Assembly (NCBI RefSeq): GCF_001571325.1
Contig: NZ_BCTO01000033.1
Location: 1-64,000 of the forward strand
Length of the DNA stretch: 64,000 nt
Reading direction: 5' to 3'
From: Delftia tsuruhatensis NBRC 16741
GTDB lineage: Bacteria > Pseudomonadota > Gammaproteobacteria > Burkholderiales > Burkholderiaceae_C
Under the pieces are notes generated by a model. That model had not been told where the DNA came from and searched no databases. It worked only from the letters and a program-made list of their open reading frames with translations. The position numbers and the translations under genes are program-made. Below are positions 50,333-59,917 of this stretch, in pieces; the stretch's first letter is position 1; each line of letters opens with the position of its first letter.

Positions 50333-51325
50333 TCAGTCGATGCGGATGCCCGCTTCCCTGACGGCCTTGCCGATCTTGTTCAGGTCGTCAGCGATCAATT
50401 TCCGGAACTGCGCAGGACTGGACTTCGCGGGGACAAAGGACAGTTCGGCGAACCTGGATTTCAGCGACGGCGCCTCCACGGCCTTTGAAATTTCGGTGTT
50501 CAACCTGTGGGTGATGTCTGCGGGCAGGCCGGCCGGGCCCCAGATTCCGTACCAGGACAGGAGCTCGAACCCGGCAATGGTGCCCTCCGCCAGCGTCGGC
50601 ACATCGGGCAGCGACGGGACGCGGGTCTTGCTGGTGACAGCAAGGGGCCGCAGACGGCCGGCCTGCACGAAGGGCATGACACCCGGCATGGGCGAGATGG
50701 CCGCGGAGACATGGCCGCCGATCACGTCCGTCAATTGGGGAACGGCACCCTTGTAGGCGACGATGTCCATCTGCAGGCCAAGGGCCCGGTTCAGCATCTC
50801 TTCGCTCAGGTGGCTGGTGGTACCCAGGCCGGAAGTCGCCCAGGTGTACTTGCCTGGATGGGCCCTGGCCAGTTGCACGAACTCTGCCACGGTCCTGACG
50901 GGCAACTCGTTGGTGACCGCCACGATCAGCGGCACGTACCCGATTTGCCCCACGGGCGTGAAGTCACGCTCGGCGTCATAGGTTTTCTTGGAACTGACCA
51001 GCGGCAGGTAGGCATGGCTGGAGGCATTGAAGATGAGCGTGTATCCGTCAGGCTTGGCCTTCTTGACCTGCAGGGTTCCCAACAGGCCGGAAGCCCCCGG
51101 AACGTTCTCGATCACGATGGCCTGGCCCAGCTGCCTTTGCAGTTGGTCGGCCACCAGGCGGCCCACGGTGTCGATCGAGCCACCCGGCGTGTACGGAATC
51201 ACCATGCGGATCGGCTTGCCCGGATAGTCTTGCGCGCCCACCAGGGTGCAGGTGGCCCAGGCAGCACAGGTCATGGCGATCTTCCAGGTTTTCCTGATGG
51301 CGGCTGCGGGCGTGTGGATGGTCAT
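50333..51325 (-). CDS. Bug-family solute-binding receptor
   Basis: 330 residues with an N-terminal signal (WKIAMTCAAWATCTLVGAQD, about 14-33) and a TctC/Bug domain (YPGKPIRMVIPYTPGGSIDT, then GASGLLGTLQVKKAKPDGYT). Binds an unknown carboxylate in the periplasm. CAGGAGACAACG precedes the ATG. It is the second gene of a likely operon with the alpha/beta hydrolase, 73 bp upstream on the same strand. Confidence 0.88.
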   Translation of the reverse strand: MTIHTPAAAIRKTWKIAMTCAAWATCTLVGAQDYPGKPIRMVIPYTPGGSIDTVGRLVADQLQRQLGQAIVIENVPGASGLLGTLQVKKAKPDGYTLIFNASSHAYLPLVSSKKTYDAERDFTPVGQIGYVPLIVAVTNELPVRTVAEFVQLARAHPGKYTWATSGLGTTSHLSEEMLNRALGLQMDIVAYKGAVPQLTDVIGGHVSAAISPMPGVMPFVQAGRLRPLAVTSKTRVPSLPDVPTLAEGTIAGFELLSWYGIWGPAGLPADITHRLNTEISKAVEAPSLKSRFAELSFVPAKSSPAQFRKLIADDLNKIGKAVREAGIRID

Positions 51326-51398
51326 CGTTGTCTCCTGAGCACTGTTTCTGTCCGGCGCATCCCCGAAGGGGCCGGGTGTCTTGCGGGCAAGGGCTGGC

Positions 51399-52241
51399 CT
51401 AGGCGGCGTACACGCGGCGCGTGAATGCCGCAATGGCGTCTGCCATGGCAAGGGGCTGCTCGGGCGCCAGGGCGTGGCCCGCGTCGGCAATCACCTGTTC
51501 CGTCACCCGCTCGCCCAGGCAGGACTTCATCACATGGGGGATCACGACCGCGTCATGCTCGGCCCGAAGATCCAGTATGGGAACGGTCGTTCCTGCGCTG
51601 AAGTAGTCATCGATGGGCGTGACGCGCCGTGCATGGCCTTGCGCTTCATGGGCCTGGGCGTTCCACCCGTCCAGCCAGGCGCTGGGGTCATGTCCCGGGG
51701 CAAAGAAGGCGCGGCGCAGGCAGTCCAGGCGCTGCTCCCTGGACAGCCGTGCATCGCCCGCGCCGTCGATTGCGTCCCGCAGGCGGCCATACGGCATTTC
51801 GTCCGATCCCGGCGGCAGCTTGCCTGCCGAGGCGGCGGCCATGACGACGCCGCGCACCAGGTCCGGCCTGTCGGCCGCCAGCATGCGCGCCGGCTGGCTG
51901 CCCCAGGCATGACCCACGACCACGACAGGGCCGGTGGCTTCGTGGTCGATGACGGCGGCGACGTCGGCTGCGAAGTCATGCAGCGTCAGCCCCTGCATGG
52001 GGCCACGGCTTTGGCCTATGCCCCGAGGCTCGGGGCGCAGTACCCGCAGCCCTTGCGCCTGCAGATGGCGGGCAACGACGTCGTAGTCCCGGCCGGAACG
52101 GGCCAGCGATGGCAGCATGCAGACGACCGGCCCTGCGCCCTGGTCCGCATACTCGATTTGTATCTCGTCCTTCGCAGCCTGCGGGCGGTAGCGCACGAGC
52201 CGGCGAGTGACGCCGGTTGTCTCCAGATGGGTGTTTGTCAT
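51399..52241 (-). CDS. Alpha/beta hydrolase-fold protein lacking the serine nucleophile
   Basis: 280 residues with the alpha/beta hydrolase layout: oxyanion region CMLPSLARSGRDYD, nucleophile elbow VVVVGHAWGSQ (near 110), a lid, acid-strand region LDLRAEHDAV, and the C-terminal histidine in IADAGHALAPEQP. The elbow reads G-H-A-W-G, so alanine replaces the usual serine, as in some RutD-like and cofactor-free enzymes. It may act on a CoA ester or ring-cleavage product, or have lost esterase activity. Start ATG 52241; ATG 52268 adds nine residues. Confidence 0.82.
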   Translation of the reverse strand: MTNTHLETTGVTRRLVRYRPQAAKDEIQIEYADQGAGPVVCMLPSLARSGRDYDVVARHLQAQGLRVLRPEPRGIGQSRGPMQGLTLHDFAADVAAVIDHEATGPVVVVGHAWGSQPARMLAADRPDLVRGVVMAAASAGKLPPGSDEMPYGRLRDAIDGAGDARLSREQRLDCLRRAFFAPGHDPSAWLDGWNAQAHEAQGHARRVTPIDDYFSAGTTVPILDLRAEHDAVVIPHVMKSCLGERVTEQVIADAGHALAPEQPLAMADAIAAFTRRVYAA

Positions 52242-52285
52242 GCCGCCAGTCTGGGTTGCGGGCGCCATTGCGATAAGGCAATGCA

Positions 52286-52314
52286 GCCTATATCAGCTAT
52301 GTTTTTTCCCTATG
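52286..52314. promoter_or_regulatory. LysR-type box, copy 2
   Basis: GCCTATATCAGCTATGTT followed after five bases by CCTATG, the twin of the site at 49378-49406. It starts 45 bp upstream of the hydrolase start codon and lies behind the IclR gene. It is the probable control site of the hydrolase-Bug transcript. Confidence 0.6.
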
Positions 52315-52356
52315 CAAAGCGGGCCGCCCGCAGGTGCGCGGAACGGCGGCCAAACC

Positions 52357-53145
52357 TCACCGTTTCTCCAGCAGGCTCTGAATCTGGCGGCCCAGCTGCA
52401 GCAACGCCGGGTGCAGCTCCTGCACGATGGCTGGCACAGGCTCCGTCGTGGACACGCTGCAGTTCAGGACATAGATGGCATCGGGTGTCACCAGCGGCGT
52501 GGCCAGTGCAACCACTTCCGGCTGCCACGATGCAGCGCAGAAGCCTTGGCTTTTCACGGACCTGATGGCCGCCTGGATCTGTTTTTCCAGGTCGCGCCAT
52601 TGGGCGCCTCTCTTGAGCCTGAAGCTGTCGAACAGTGCCTTGCGCCTGGCAGGCGGCGCCACGGCAAGGTAGGCACGGCCCAGCGACGTCAGCTCCATGG
52701 GCACGCGCTGACCCGACACCACATGCCTGAGCACAATCCGGCGGTTGTAGCGGATCGATTCCAGATAGACCATCTCGTCCCTGTCGGGACAGGCCAGGCC
52801 CACGTTGATCCTGCGTGTCTCGGCGAGGGTGCGCATCAGGGGGGCCGCCATCGAAAGCACCGTCGATCCGGTACGCATGGCGTGCGCCAGGCTCAGGACA
52901 GCGGGAGCCAGGCGAAAGGCGCGGCTTTGGTGATCGGCCTGCAGCATGCCGCAGCCCACCAGGGTCTGCGTCAGCCGGCTCACGGTGGCCTTGGACAGTC
53001 CGGTGCGTTCCACCAGGTCGCCGTTGCCCAGCAGTTCCGACCCGGGCCTGAACGCACGGAGTATTTCGATGCCTCTTTCCAAGGAGCGGTTGCTCGGGGA
53101 CTGACCGGGCTTGTCATGGAGTATGGGGGATCGCCTGTGGGTCAT
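52357..53145 (-). CDS. IclR-family transcriptional regulator
   Basis: 262 residues. The winged HTH is about 20-80 (SLERGIEILRAFRPGSELLG, then ERTGLSKATVSRLTQTLVGCG) and the IclR effector domain follows, with the LTSLGRAYLAV and GFCAASWQPEVVALATPL blocks. Usually a repressor or activator of an adjacent catabolic operon and of itself. It is divergent from the Bug-crotonase-acyl-CoA synthetase-MmgE operon, with a palindrome between. Confidence 0.88.
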   Translation of the reverse strand: MTHRRSPILHDKPGQSPSNRSLERGIEILRAFRPGSELLGNGDLVERTGLSKATVSRLTQTLVGCGMLQADHQSRAFRLAPAVLSLAHAMRTGSTVLSMAAPLMRTLAETRRINVGLACPDRDEMVYLESIRYNRRIVLRHVVSGQRVPMELTSLGRAYLAVAPPARRKALFDSFRLKRGAQWRDLEKQIQAAIRSVKSQGFCAASWQPEVVALATPLVTPDAIYVLNCSVSTTEPVPAIVQELHPALLQLGRQIQSLLEKR

Positions 53146-53226
53146 GTTGCTGCCGCCTGCGGGAGGACCGGTTCATCCTCGGTTGAAAGCCTGGTTCTTG
53201 CTGCACAGGCGCGGGCGCCTGATGGC

Positions 53227-53240
53227 GTGGAGTATTCCAC
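53227..53240. promoter_or_regulatory. Candidate IclR operator
   Basis: GTGGA-GTAT-TCCAC is a perfect 5-bp inverted repeat with a 4-bp centre, midway in the 274-bp space between the IclR gene and the divergent Bug gene. TGGAGTAT also occurs once as a half-site at 53117-53124, inside the IclR coding sequence. No other signals are assigned in this gap. Confidence 0.45.
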
Positions 53241-53419
53241 CGAAAGGATGGCAGATGAAAACGCAAGTCCTGGCGCGCTCGCTGTGCGGTTTCACTGGTT
53301 GGAACATGGGGGGTCACAACTGCGGCGCGTTTCCCTAAGCTTTCACCAATCCGTCGCCAGCGTCATCGCAACGCTTGCGCATGGACCGGACCTCTGCCCA
53401 TAGAACCAGGAGACACACC

Positions 53420-54397
53420 ATGCTTCGTTTCGCCGCCCGCCGTTGCGCCAGGGCCATTGCGCTCATTGCCGTGCTCGCGACTGCCTGCAACGCAGTCTTT
53501 GCAGCCTTCCCGGAAAAGCCCGTGCGCCTCGTCGTGCCCTTCGCGCCCGGTGGCGGAACCGACCTGATCGCACGCACGCTGGGTGCCGAGATGGCCAAGG
53601 ACCTGGGCCAGCCCGTCATCGTGGACAACAAGCCCGGTGCCGGCACGATCATCGGCACCGACAACGTTGCCAAGAGCGCGCCGGACGGCTACTCCGTGGT
53701 CGTGGCTTCCTTCGCGCACGCCGTCAATCCGGCGCTGCAGGCCAAGCTGCCGTACGGGAGCAACAAGGCCTTCGCGCCGGTGATCCTGATCGGCCGCGGC
53801 CCCAACGTGCTGGTGGTGCCCGCCGCCAGCCCGTACAAGACGGTGGCGGACGTGATGGCCGCCGCCAAGGCCAGTCCCGACAAGCTGACCTATGCCTCGC
53901 AGGGCGCAGGAACGTCGGCGCATCTGGCGGGTGAGCTGTTTGCCAACCTGGCCAAGGTCAGGATCACCCATGTGCCCTACCGTGGCGCAGGCCCGGCACT
54001 CACCGATCTGATGGGTGGCCAGGTGGACATGATGTTTGCCACCGCGGCGGCGGTATCCACCTTCATCGACAACGGCAAGCTGCGCGTGCTGGGTGTGACC
54101 ACGGCCGAGCCGTCTGCCGCCTTCAAGGATGCGCCGCCCATCGCCGTCACCGTCCCGGGCTACCGCGTCGAGAGCTGGTACGGCCTGTACGTGCCGGCCG
54201 CCACGCCCGCTGCCGTGATCGAGCGCCTGAACACTGCGGCCCGCAAGGCGGCCCGTTCGCCGGACTTTGTTCGCAAGCTGGAACACGAAGGCCTGGTGGT
54301 CAATGCCGGGCCGGCGGCGGAACTGGACACCTATGTGCAGGCCGAGGAAAAGCGCTGGGCCCAGATCGTCAGGCAAAACAACATCCATCCCGATTGA
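53420..54397 (+). CDS. Bug-family solute-binding receptor
   Basis: 325 residues: Arg-rich signal peptide (about 1-28, ending AVFA), then the TctC/Bug domain ([60 protein letters not shown]). CAGGAGACACACC precedes the ATG at 53420. First gene of the IclR-flanked operon; it probably captures the acid that the next two enzymes activate and hydrate. No TctA/TctB membrane partners are nearby. Confidence 0.9.
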   Translation: MLRFAARRCARAIALIAVLATACNAVFAAFPEKPVRLVVPFAPGGGTDLIARTLGAEMAKDLGQPVIVDNKPGAGTIIGTDNVAKSAPDGYSVVVASFAHAVNPALQAKLPYGSNKAFAPVILIGRGPNVLVVPAASPYKTVADVMAAAKASPDKLTYASQGAGTSAHLAGELFANLAKVRITHVPYRGAGPALTDLMGGQVDMMFATAAAVSTFIDNGKLRVLGVTTAEPSAAFKDAPPIAVTVPGYRVESWYGLYVPAATPAAVIERLNTAARKAARSPDFVRKLEHEGLVVNAGPAAELDTYVQAEEKRWAQIVRQNNIHPD

Positions 54398-54430
54398 TCG
54401 CATTGCCCGCGATCACCTTGATAGCACGCC

Positions 54431-55222
54431 ATGAACTACGAACTGATCCAACTGAATGTCGCCGATGCGGTGGCGACCGTGACCCTGAACCGCCCCGACA
54501 AGCGCAACGCCATGAGCGATGACATGCGCACCGAGTTCATCGATGCCCTGGAGCGCGTGGCGGCGGACAAGGCCATCAAGGCCCTGGTGCTGACAGGCGC
54601 GGGCAAGGGCTTTTGCGCAGGCGGGGACATTGCCGGAATGCAAAGGCGCATGAACGCGCCTGCGGGCGAGGTGGGCTTCAACGGCTGGCAGCGCCAGCAG
54701 CGCGTGCACCACGTCCAGGCCCTGTTGCACACCATGCCCAAGCCCGTGATCGCCGCCGTCAACGGCGCAGCGTCGGGCCTGGGCGCGGACACGGCGCTGG
54801 CCTGTGATTTCGTCATTGCCAGCGAGTGGGCCAGCTTCGCCTGGAGCTATGTGCTGCGCGGCATCATCCCCGACGGCGGCGGCATGTACTTCCTGCCGCG
54901 CCGCGTGGGCCTGGCCAAGGCCAAGGAGCTGATCTTCACGGGCCGCCAGGTCAAGCTGCCGGAAGCCCTGGCCCTGGGCATCGTGGACCGCCAGGCCAGC
55001 GCCGAGACCTTGGTGGCAGACGCCCAGGCCTGGGCGCGCGAGCTGTCCTCGGCTTCTTCCACCGCGCTGGCGTTGACCAAGACCATCCTGAACCAGAGCT
55101 TCGAGCTGTCTTCGCACGATGTCTTCGCACAGGGAAGCCAGGCCCAGGGCATCTGCTACACCAGCAGTGAACACCGCGCATCGGTGGAGGCCTTCCTGGC
55201 CAAGACGGCCGCCAAGGAGTGA
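54431..55222 (+). CDS. Enoyl-CoA hydratase/isomerase family protein
   Basis: 263 residues of the crotonase superfamily. The oxyanion-hole segments are KGFCAGGDIAGM (about 60-71) and VNGAASGLGADTALACD (about 113-129). At the catalytic positions the first glutamate of crotonase is absent (FAWSYVLRGIIPDGGGM) and an aspartate stands where the second acid lies, the pattern of PaaG-type isomerases rather than simple hydratases. 4 bp separate it from the acyl-CoA synthetase gene, so the two act on the same CoA ester. Confidence 0.87.
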   Translation: MNYELIQLNVADAVATVTLNRPDKRNAMSDDMRTEFIDALERVAADKAIKALVLTGAGKGFCAGGDIAGMQRRMNAPAGEVGFNGWQRQQRVHHVQALLHTMPKPVIAAVNGAASGLGADTALACDFVIASEWASFAWSYVLRGIIPDGGGMYFLPRRVGLAKAKELIFTGRQVKLPEALALGIVDRQASAETLVADAQAWARELSSASSTALALTKTILNQSFELSSHDVFAQGSQAQGICYTSSEHRASVEAFLAKTAAKE

Positions 55223-55226
55223 TGCC

Positions 55227-57329
55227 ATGAGCCAAGCCATTGCCAAGCTGCTGTCGCCGCGCAGTGTCGCCGTCATAGGCGCCTCTGCCGACCTGAAAAA
55301 GACCACGGGCCGCCCGGTGGCCTACCTGCAAAAGCACGGGTTTGCCGGCCGCATTCTTCCCGTCAATCCGCGCGTGGAGCGCATCGGCGATCTGGCCTGC
55401 TATCCCGATGTGGCCTCGTTGCCTGAAGTGCCCGATGTGGCCGTGGTGCTGCTGGGCGCCGAGCGTGCGCACCAGGCCGTCAGGGAACTGTCGGCGCTGG
55501 GCTGCGCGGCAGCCATCGTGCTGGCCAGCGGCTATACGGAAACGGGCGAGGACGGGGCGCACCGCCAGCGGCAGCTGATCGAGGCGGCGGGCAGCATGCG
55601 CCTGCTGGGGCCCAACACCATCGGGCTGGTCAACCTGACCGACCGGATCGTGCTGTCGCCTTCTGGGGCGCTGGAGATGGATGAGTTCCCCGCGGGCGGC
55701 ATTGGCGTCGTCTCGCAAAGCGGCGGCATCCTGGGCTCGCTGCTGTCGCGCGCCGCCGCGCGTGGCATCGGGCTGTCCAAGCTCATTTCCACCAGCAATG
55801 AAGTGGATCTGGAACTGGCCGACTTCATAGACCACCTGGCCGATGACCCGGCCACCAAGGTGATCGCGCTGTATGTGGAGACGGTGCGCCATCCCGCCAG
55901 GTTCCGTGCCGCCTGCCTGAAGGCCGCGCGTGCCGGCAAGCCCGTGGTGGCCTTCAAGATCGGCCGCTCCGAGGCCGGCGCCAAGGCCGCCGTATCGCAC
56001 ACGGGCGCCATGGCCGGGGCGGATCGCATGTACGACGCGCTGTTCCGCCAGGTCGGCGTGATCCGTGCGCACAGCTTTGCCGACCTGCTGGACGTGCCCG
56101 CTGCGCTGGCCACGGGCCGCAGGCTGCGCGGCAGGCGCATCGCCATCCTGACTTCCACCGGCGGTGCGGGCACCCTGGTGTCGGACGATCTGGGCGTGGC
56201 CGGCTTCGACACGCCTGCGCCGGACGAGGCAACGGCCGATGCGCTGCGCGCGCTGCAGACCGGCAGCGAAGCCGTGCTGGACCGCAACCCCATCGACGTG
56301 ACCCTGGCGGGCCTGCGTCCCGACCTGCTGCGCGGCGCCCTCAATGCCCTGCTGGCAAGCCCCAGCTACGACGCGCTGGTCATCATCGTCGGCTCCTCCA
56401 GCCTGGCCATGCCCGAGCTGCTGGCCGGTGCCATCCAGGACTGCCTGCCCCATTCCGACAAGCCGGTGCTGGCCTACGTCAGCCCGCATGCGCCGGAAAT
56501 CGGCGCGCTGCTCACGCAACGCGGCGTGCCGGCCTTCGCTGCGGCGGAAAGCTGCACGGCCGCGCTGGCGGGCATGCTGCGAGTCAACGGCTTCCAGGGT
56601 GCGCCTTCCGAGCTGGTCGTCGGCAAGCACACCCTGCAGGAACCGGACCTGCCCGTCGGCTGCCTCGATGAAGCGCAGGCCAAGTCCGTTTTCCGCCGCT
56701 TCGGCGTGCCGTGCGCGGCCGAGCGCGTGGTGCATACCGCCGAAGAGGCCGAAGCCGCCGCGCGCGAACTGGGCGGCCGGGTGGTGCTCAAGATCCTTTC
56801 GTCCCGGATCACGCACAAGAGCGATGTGGGCGGTGTCGCCGTCGGCCTGACGACGCAGACCATAGGTGCCCGGTTGGGTGCGATGGTGGCCGACGTGCAG
56901 GCCAGGGCGGGCGTGCGCCCGGACCGGTTCCTGGTGCAGCAGATGGTGGCCGGCGGCACCGAGCTGATCCTGGGCCTGCACAAGGATGCGCTGGGCACCG
57001 CCGTGATGCTGGGCATGGGGGGCGTTGCGGCCGAATTGTTCCAGGACACCACGCTGCGCCTGCTGCCCGACGATGGGACACAACTGGGTGTGCTGAGCCG
57101 CTCAGAAGCGCTGGACATGGCCAGGGAGCTCAAGACCTGGCCTCTGCTGGACGGATTTCGCGGCCGCCCCAAGGCGGATGTCGATGCCCTGGCCGATGCC
57201 ATCGTCGCGTTCTCTGCGATGGCCGCCCAACTGGGCGACCGCGTGATCGAGGCGGAGATCAACCCGGTGTTCGTGCTGCCGCAGGGCCAGGGCGTGTGCG
57301 CTGCGGATGGTGTGCTGGTTCTGGCTTGA
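55227..57329 (+). CDS. ADP-forming acyl-CoA synthetase (acetate-CoA ligase family)
   Basis: 700 residues in the alpha-beta fused layout: CoA-binding domain (LLSPRSVAVIGASADLKKTT, about 8-27), ligase-CoA domains, with the phosphohistidine candidate in VSHTGAMAGADRMYDALF (about 250-267), and a C-terminal ATP-grasp domain (KSDVGGVAVGL, QQMVAGGTELILGLHKDALG, GVAAELFQDTTLRLLP). It makes an acyl-CoA from a carboxylic acid, CoA and ATP with release of ADP. SD AAGGAG lies before ATG 55227. Confidence 0.9.
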   Translation: MSQAIAKLLSPRSVAVIGASADLKKTTGRPVAYLQKHGFAGRILPVNPRVERIGDLACYPDVASLPEVPDVAVVLLGAERAHQAVRELSALGCAAAIVLASGYTETGEDGAHRQRQLIEAAGSMRLLGPNTIGLVNLTDRIVLSPSGALEMDEFPAGGIGVVSQSGGILGSLLSRAAARGIGLSKLISTSNEVDLELADFIDHLADDPATKVIALYVETVRHPARFRAACLKAARAGKPVVAFKIGRSEAGAKAAVSHTGAMAGADRMYDALFRQVGVIRAHSFADLLDVPAALATGRRLRGRRIAILTSTGGAGTLVSDDLGVAGFDTPAPDEATADALRALQTGSEAVLDRNPIDVTLAGLRPDLLRGALNALLASPSYDALVIIVGSSSLAMPELLAGAIQDCLPHSDKPVLAYVSPHAPEIGALLTQRGVPAFAAAESCTAALAGMLRVNGFQGAPSELVVGKHTLQEPDLPVGCLDEAQAKSVFRRFGVPCAAERVVHTAEEAEAAARELGGRVVLKILSSRITHKSDVGGVAVGLTTQTIGARLGAMVADVQARAGVRPDRFLVQQMVAGGTELILGLHKDALGTAVMLGMGGVAAELFQDTTLRLLPDDGTQLGVLSRSEALDMARELKTWPLLDGFRGRPKADVDALADAIVAFSAMAAQLGDRVIEAEINPVFVLPQGQGVCAADGVLVLA

Positions 57330-57401
57330 GGGGCCGGCCACTGCACATTTGTGCCAAAAAAGTGAGACTGCCCCGGCCAGTGTTCATCCAGGAGACCACG
57401 C

Positions 57402-58739
57402 ATGCATGCGACCGAAGTGTTCGGACAATTTGCCTCTCGATACCAACGCACCGAGCTTCCCGACACCGTCATCCACCACGCCAAGCGGGCCGTGATCGAC
57501 TGGTATGCCTCCCTGTTCCCGGGCCTGGGCTGCGCGCCTCTTGCACAGTTGGAACAGGTGCTTGCCGAGGATCTGGACCGCGGGTCCTGCCGGCTTGGAA
57601 ACGGCCGCATGGCCACGGCGCGGGCGGCGGCACTGTTCAACGGCTCGGCGGCCCATGCCGCCGAGGTGGACGACAGCTTCCGCGATGCCATGTACCACCC
57701 CGGGGCCGCAACCATTGCAGCGGCGTTGGCGGCAAGCCAGCAGGCAGGGGCCAGTGGCCTGGAATTCCTGCGTGCCGTGGTGCTGGGCTATGAGGTCTCC
57801 ACCCGCATCGGCGTGACCCTGGGCCGGGCCCACTACCGCTTCTGGCACAACACCGGCACCGTGGGCGTCTTCGGGGCTGCGGCGGCCGCAGGGTATGCGC
57901 TGCGGCTGGATGCAGGGCCATTCGCCCATGCACTGGCCACGGCGGCCACCTTCTCTGCGGGTCTGCAGCAGGCATTCCGCATGGATTCGATGTCCAAGCC
58001 CCTGCATGCCGGGCGCGCAGCGGAGGCCGGCCTGCTGGCTGCGCAACTCGCGCACAGGGGGGTGACGGGATCGCTGGATGTGCTGGAGGGGGAGTCGGGC
58101 CTGGGCCGCGCTGTCAGCGACGGACCCGACTGGTCAGGCATCGGGGACACGCTGGGCAGGGACTTCCACATCACCCGGCTCACCTTCAAGAACCATGTCG
58201 GCTGCGGCCATACCTTTGCGGCCATCGACGCCGCGCTGGCTCTGCGCAGCCAGCATGCCCTGCGGGCGGACGACATCTGCAGCGTGGCCGTGGCCACCTA
58301 TGGCCCGGCCCTGGATATCGCCTGCTACACCGATCCCGTGACCGAAAACGAAGCGCGCTTCAGTCTCCGGTTCGTGGTGGCGACGGCCTTGGTCCATGGC
58401 AGCGTGCGAATGTCCGCTTACACCCCCGAGCGCCTGGCCGATCCCGCCGTGCGCGCGATGCTCGAGCGCGTCCAGGTCTCGGTGGACCCGCAAATCGATA
58501 GGGCCTTCCCGGGAAAGAGATCGGCGCGCCTGGAAATCGTTGCCAGGGATGGACGCCGCCATGTCTGGTTGCAGCCCGATCGCAAGGGCGATCCCGAACT
58601 GCCGTTGTCGGATGGGGAGCTGGAGGACAAGTTCATGGAGCTTGCCGCTCCCGTCGCCGGCGCGGGACGTGCCCGGCAGCTGCTGTCAAACATCTGGGGG
58701 CTTGAGCTGGCGAGCTGCCTGCGGGGTCTTGCGGTCTGA
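57402..58739 (+). CDS. MmgE/PrpD family protein
   Basis: 445 residues of the MmgE/PrpD superfamily, whose known members are 2-methylcitrate dehydratase and cis-aconitate decarboxylase. Blocks: IHHAKRAVIDWYASLFPGLG, GSAAHAAEVDDSFRDAMYHPG (about 82-102), HAGRAAEAGLLAAQLAHRG and the conserved FKNHVGCGHTFAAIDAAL. CAGGAGACCACGC precedes the ATG. As the last gene of the operon it probably hydrates or dehydrates a di- or tricarboxylic acid intermediate; the true substrate is unknown. Confidence 0.87.
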   Translation: MHATEVFGQFASRYQRTELPDTVIHHAKRAVIDWYASLFPGLGCAPLAQLEQVLAEDLDRGSCRLGNGRMATARAAALFNGSAAHAAEVDDSFRDAMYHPGAATIAAALAASQQAGASGLEFLRAVVLGYEVSTRIGVTLGRAHYRFWHNTGTVGVFGAAAAAGYALRLDAGPFAHALATAATFSAGLQQAFRMDSMSKPLHAGRAAEAGLLAAQLAHRGVTGSLDVLEGESGLGRAVSDGPDWSGIGDTLGRDFHITRLTFKNHVGCGHTFAAIDAALALRSQHALRADDICSVAVATYGPALDIACYTDPVTENEARFSLRFVVATALVHGSVRMSAYTPERLADPAVRAMLERVQVSVDPQIDRAFPGKRSARLEIVARDGRRHVWLQPDRKGDPELPLSDGELEDKFMELAAPVAGAGRARQLLSNIWGLELASCLRGLAV

Positions 58740-58762
58740 CAAGGCGCAAGCCCGGGGGCGGC

Positions 58763-59917
58763 TCACGATGCAGACTGCCGGCGCTGGATGCTGCGGATGT
58801 CGAAGGCGCCGCCGGTCTGGGCCTGGTCGCTGGTGGTGACGGCCCGCTTGCCGAGCAGGGGGAAGACCAGCTCGGCAAAGCGGATGGACTCCTCCAGGTG
58901 CGGGTAGCCCGAGAGCACGAAGCTGTCCGCACCCAGCGCGGCGTATTCGCGCAGGCGCTCGGCCACGGTGGCGGCATCGCCGACCAGGGCCGTGCCCGCG
59001 CCGCCGCGCACCAGGCCCACGCCGGCCCAGAGGTTGGGCGCCACCTCCAGCCGGTCGCGCCGCCCGCCGTGCAGCGCGGCCATGCGCGACTGGCCCACGG
59101 AGTCCATGCGCGCATAGCCGGCCTGGGCGCGGGCGATGTCCTCGTCGGTGAGCTTGCTGATCAGGCGCTCGGCATCGGCCCAGGCCTCCTCGTTGGTCTC
59201 GCGCACGATGACGTGCAGCCGCACGCCCAGGCGGACCTGGCGGCCCTGCTGCGCGGCGCGGCGGCGGATGTCGGCGAACTTTTCGGCCACGGCGGCGGGG
59301 GGCTCGCCCCAGGTGAGGTAGGCGTCCACCTGGCGCGCGGCCAGGTCGTGGGCAGCGTCCGAGGAGCCGCCGAAGTACAGCGGCGGATGCGGCTTTTGCA
59401 CCGGGGGAAAGAAGTTGCGGCCCTGCTTGACCTTGAAGTATTTGCCGTCGAAATCCACGGCCTCGCCGGCCAGCAGGCGGCGCCAGATGGTCAGGAATTC
59501 ATCGGCGTAGGCATAGCGTTCGTCGTGGGCCAGGAAGATGCCGTCGGCCTCCAGCTCGGTGGCATCGCCCCCGGGCACCACGTTGAGCAGCAGGCGCCCG
59601 CCAAGGGCCTGGTCCAGCGTGGCGGCCTGGCGCGCGCTGGACACGGGCGCGCCCAGCGAGGTGCGCAGGGCCACCAGCAGCTTGATGCGCTGCGTGACGG
59701 GCACCAGGCTGGAGGCGACCACCCAGGGGTCCAGGCAGGAGCTGCCGGTGGGGATCAGCAGGCCGTCGTAGCCCAGCTCCTCGGCCGTGACGGCGATCTG
59801 GCGCATGTAGGCGTTGGTGGGTGCGCGGCCGAAGTCGGAGGTGCCGAGGTAGCGCGTGTCGCCCGAGGTGGGCAGGAACCAGAAGATGTCTGGCGATGCG
59901 TGGGGGTCTTGGCTCAT
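58763..59917 (-). CDS. ssuD: FMNH2-dependent alkanesulfonate monooxygenase
   Basis: 384 residues closely following SsuD/Msu[17 protein letters not shown] start, [74 protein letters not shown] and [16 protein letters not shown]. The enzyme splits C1 or longer alkanesulfonates to aldehyde and sulfite using FMNH2 from a partner reductase (MsuE in this operon). The MsuD form (methanesulfonate) is equally likely given the SfnR/SfnB neighbours. Start overlaps the stop of the activator gene by 4 bp. Confidence 0.9.
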   Translation of the reverse strand: MSQDPHASPDIFWFLPTSGDTRYLGTSDFGRAPTNAYMRQIAVTAEELGYDGLLIPTGSSCLDPWVVASSLVPVTQRIKLLVALRTSLGAPVSSARQAATLDQALGGRLLLNVVPGGDATELEADGIFLAHDERYAYADEFLTIWRRLLAGEAVDFDGKYFKVKQGRNFFPPVQKPHPPLYFGGSSDAAHDLAARQVDAYLTWGEPPAAVAEKFADIRRRAAQQGRQVRLGVRLHVIVRETNEEAWADAERLISKLTDEDIARAQAGYARMDSVGQSRMAALHGGRRDRLEVAPNLWAGVGLVRGGAGTALVGDAATVAERLREYAALGADSFVLSGYPHLEESIRFAELVFPLLGKRAVTTSDQAQTGGAFDIRSIQRRQSAS

